NCBI RefSeq assembly: GCF_026130045.1
Contig: NZ_JAIBNX010000010.1
Coordinates: forward strand, 19,120-79,096
Length of the DNA: 59,977 bases
Source: Micromonospora sp. CPCC 205371
Lineage (GTDB): Bacteria; Actinomycetota; Actinomycetes; Mycobacteriales; Micromonosporaceae
Reading direction: 5' to 3'
A program made the translations under genes and the position numbers. Shown piece by piece: positions 57,512 to 59,977 of this stretch. The notes beneath the pieces were generated by a model. That model made no database searches. It had not been told where the DNA came from and saw nothing but the letters and a program-made list of their open reading frames with translations. The first letter of the stretch is position 1. Each line of letters begins with the position of its first letter.

Positions 57512-59977
57512 ATGACGGGTCGGCTGGTCGGTCGTGAGGCGCAACTCGCGACACTGGACGCGCTGCGCGCCGGCGCGCTCGCCGGGGACGGCGGAGTCGC
57601 GCTCGTCGTGGGCGAGGCGGGCATCGGCAAGAGCGCCGTCGTCGAGGAGGCCGCCCGGCGGGCCGCGGGCGCGAGCATGCCGGTACTGGCCGGCCGGGCC
57701 GTCGCCGACGACGGGGTACCGGCGTTCTGGCCGTGGCTGCGGGCGCTGGACCGCGCCGAGCAGCTGCCAGGGTTGTCGCCGGAGCTGTTGGATCTTCGGG
57801 GCGAGCCGGACGGTTCCGCCGCGGCCCGGTTTCACGCGGTCGACCGCACCGCCGAGGCGCTGCGCGAGGCGGCCGAGCCGGCCGGGCTGTTCGTGGTGCT
57901 GGAAGACCTCCAGTGGGCCGACGACGGCACGCTGGCGCTGCTCCGGCACCTCGCGACCGGCCCGACCGGTTCCCGCGCGCTCGTACTGGGCACGTGGCGC
58001 GATCCGGACGGCGGGCGGCCGGCTCCGGCGGCGCTCATCGACCTGGCCGCCCAGGCGTCCGTGCGCGTGGTACCGGTCGGCGCGCTGGGCGTCGACGACG
58101 TCACCGCGTACCTGGGCGGGGCGCACCGCTCCTGGCCGGCGTACGTGCACCGGCTCAGCGGCGGCAACCCGCTGTTCGTGCGGGAGCTGGCCCGCCTGCT
58201 CGACCGCGACGGGCGGCTGGCCCGACCGGCGGCGGGCGAGCCGGCCGGCCTCGGCGTGCCCAGCGAGGTGCGACGGCTGGTGGCGCGCCGGCTGGACCCG
58301 CTGACACCGGAGTGCCGCACGCTGCTCGGCGCCTGCGCGGTGGCCGGTGAGGAGGTCGACGCGGCCCTGGTCGGGGCGCTTGTCCCCGGCGCCGAGACGC
58401 CGCTGGCCGAGGCGGTCGCCGCGGGCGTACTGGTCGACGACCCGCTCAGCCCCGCGACCCTGCGCTTCTCGCACGACCTGGTGCGCCGGACGGCGTACGC
58501 GGAGCTGCCCCGCGCCGACCGGATCGGCTGGCACCGGCGGATCGCCGACACGCTGGAGCCGGCCGCCGAGGGCCGCGTCGCCGAGCTGGCCCGGCACCGG
58601 GTGCGCGCGGGCGTGGCAGCGGCCGGAGGGGCTCCCGCCCCGGATGCCAGCGCGGCGGCGGCGCGCGCGGCCCCCCGCGGCCTGGACCTGGCCGCGGCGG
58701 CCGAGTGGTATCGGCAGGCTCTCGACCTGCTCGACGGCGACCCGGCGCGCCGCGCGGACCTGCTGCTGGGGCGTGCGGACGCCGCGTTCGGCGACGGGCA
58801 GTTCGCGTCGGCGCTGGCCGACTGCGCGCGGGTGACGGATCTGGCCGAGGAGTTGGGGCGGCCCGACCTGGCGGCGGCCGCGGCGGTGGTGGTGCGCGGC
58901 TTCGCGTACGGGGAGGAGGGCGCCGCGCTGTGCGAGCGGGCCCGCGCCCTGCTCGGCGACGAAGACAGCGCCCGGCACGCCGGCGTGCTGGCGCAGCACG
59001 CGTTCATCCTGGCCCAGGCCGGCCGGCTCGACGAGGCGGACGGGATCAGCCGGCGGGCGATGGCGATGGCGGAGCGCAGCGGCGACCCGGCCGCGCTGGT
59101 CGGTGCCCTGCACGCCCGGCACCAGGTGGCCGGCGCGCCCGAAGACGTGGCCGAGCGGCTCGCCCTCGGCACCCGCATGGTGGAACTGGCCGGGGTGGTC
59201 GGCCGCACCGATACCGAGCTGTGGGGTCACCTGTGGCGGATGGACGCCGCGTACCAGCTCGGCACGATGGCCGCCGTCGACGCCGAGCTGGCCGCCCTGT
59301 CCACGCTCGTGGAGCGGCGTGGGGGCCTGCTGGCGCGCTGGCACCTGCTGCGCGCCCGCGCGACCCGGGCCGCGATCGCCGGCCAGTTCGAGGCCGCCAC
59401 CCGGCTGGCCGGGGAGGCGCGGGCGGTCGGCGGCGCCCTGCAAGACCCCAGCGGCGAGGGCATGTACTGGGCTTTCATGGTGTCGCTGACGCCCTGGCTC
59501 GGCGAGGTCCCGGGCATCCGCCCGGCCGTCGACGAGCTCACTGAGTTCGCCGGCGAGTGGCCGATCGTGACGTCCTCGACCAGCCTGTTCTGGATGCGGC
59601 TCGGCGATCGGGAGCAGGCCGCCGCCTGGCTCGACAGGCTCCGCCCGCGCCTCGCCGACCTGCCCCGCGACCTGCTGTGGCTGCCGGTGCTGGTGATGGG
59701 TGGCGAGGCGGCCGCCAAGCTGGGCGACCTGCCCGTCGCGCGGCACTGCTACGAACTGCTGGTGCCGCACCGCGCCTATCACGCCAACGCGATCACCGCG
59801 GTCCAGGGCAGCGTGTCGCGGGTGCTCGGCGTGATCGCGCACGCGCTCGGCGACCTCGACGCGGCCGACCGCCACCTGACCGAGGCCGCCACGCTGGAGG
59901 AGCGGATCGGTGCGCTGCCACCGCTCGCGCTGGCGCGGCTCGACCACGTCCGCCTGCTGGCCGCGCGCGGCCGGGCC
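57512..59977 (+). CDS. large ATPase regulator, AAA-16 domain with TPR-like body (LuxR/LAL type), 3' end beyond window
   Basis: An uninterrupted frame from ATG 57512 runs 822 codons to the window end without a stop. Residues 1-10 read MTGRLVGREA, Walker A is GEAGIGKS at 34-41, Walker B is FVVLEDLQWADD, and LSGGNPLFVRELARLL is the typical sensor region. From about residue 400 the protein is a helical, TPR-like array. This is the layout of large ATP-binding LuxR regulators, whose C-terminal helix-turn-helix would lie to the right. That DNA-binding domain is not visible here, so the LuxR label is inferred. A short leaderless gap of 62 bp separates it from the divergent sigma factor gene. Confidence 0.85.
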   Translation, partial: MTGRLVGREAQLATLDALRAGALAGDGGVALVVGEAGIGKSAVVEEAARRAAGASMPVLAGRAVADDGVPAFWPWLRALDRAEQLPGLSPELLDLRGEPDGSAAARFHAVDRTAEALREAAEPAGLFVVLEDLQWADDGTLALLRHLATGPTGSRALVLGTWRDPDGGRPAPAALIDLAAQASVRVVPVGALGVDDVTAYLGGAHRSWPAYVHRLSGGNPLFVRELARLLDRDGRLARPAAGEPAGLGVPSEVRRLVARRLDPLTPECRTLLGACAVAGEEVDAALVGALVPGAETPLAEAVAAGVLVDDPLSPATLRFSHDLVRRTAYAELPRADRIGWHRRIADTLEPAAEGRVAELARHRVRAGVAAAGGAPAPDASAAAARAAPRGLDLAAAAEWYRQALDLLDGDPARRADLLLGRADAAFGDGQFASALADCARVTDLAEELGRPDLAAAAAVVVRGFAYGEEGAALCERARALLGDEDSARHAGVLAQHAFILAQAGRLDEADGISRRAMAMAERSGDPAALVGALHARHQVAGAPEDVAERLALGTRMVELAGVVGRTDTELWGHLWRMDAAYQLGTMAAVDAELAALSTLVERRGGLLARWHLLRARATRAAIAGQFEAATRLAGEARAVGGALQDPSGEGMYWAFMVSLTPWLGEVPGIRPAVDELTEFAGEWPIVTSSTSLFWMRLGDREQAAAWLDRLRPRLADLPRDLLWLPVLVMGGEAAAKLGDLPVARHCYELLVPHRAYHANAITAVQGSVSRVLGVIAHALGDLDAADRHLTEAATLEERIGALPPLALARLDHVRLLAARGRA

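Overview
The window is about 60 kb of very GC-rich DNA, with G/C at nearly every third codon position, frequent GTG starts and four-base ATGA overlaps between genes. Gene content points to a filamentous actinomycete, most likely Micromonosporaceae: an FxSxx-COOH (Fxs) peptide cluster, an AfsR/SARP-type BTAD regulator, MocR, ROK and LuxR-type regulators, and a SWIM/DUF5691/MoxR/DUF5682/VWA operon. The family assignment is an inference. No rRNA, tRNA, CRISPR array or full-length insertion sequence was seen.

Layout. 1-6343: MoxR-AAA/VWA operon with a damaged SWIM gene at the left edge. 6344-10497: DUF72, an arginase-like protein, a secreted HExxH peptidase with a discoidin-like domain, and CutC. 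10520-22958: amino-sugar/oligosaccharide block with an M81-type protein, a ROK repressor, a Gfo/Idh oxidoreductase, a GH20 hexosaminidase, a five-gene oligopeptide-type ABC importer, a 58-residue membrane protein and an uncharacterised barrel-like protein. 23013-33801: a second catabolic block, with a regulator-amidohydrolase-RidA operon divergent from a ribose-type ABC importer, an M20 peptidase, a metallo-beta-lactamase-fold hydrolase and a D-amino-acid deaminase-like PLP enzyme. The lipoprotein gene of that importer carries an in-frame stop.

33823-41479: two-component system, then a compact group of MauE, an S26 signal peptidase, a CxxC redoxin and a 62-residue six-cysteine peptide, followed by a BTAD/NB-ARC regulator and an ABC exporter. 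Together they look like a machine for making, oxidising, cleaving and exporting a disulfide-rich peptide. This is the best candidate for an undescribed system. 41480-43302: a repeat-rich zone with three exact-length 76-bp palindromic elements and a 67-bp tandem duplication around a DUF3626 gene.

43303-45931: MocR regulator and alpha/beta hydrolase flanking a 14-bp direct repeat that is a likely operator. 45873-54925: Fxs cyclophane RiPP cluster with precursor fxsA ending F-N-S-A-I, FxsB fused to a HExxH domain, an AAC(3)-fold acetyltransferase, two TIR-like proteins, and a 1288-residue ATPase/TIR/NB-ARC/TPR protein. fxsA and fxsB each contain a TTA codon, suggesting bldA control. 55077-59977: a B3/4-domain protein, an ECF sigma factor fused to a membrane-spanning extracytoplasmic domain, and a large ATPase regulator cut by the window end.

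Several genes show local damage (frameshifts at a G9 run, a stop codon, and a GC-rich patch replacing a metal-binding motif). These may be real decay or read errors in GC-rich DNA. All calls come from reading translated sequence by eye; no database search was run.
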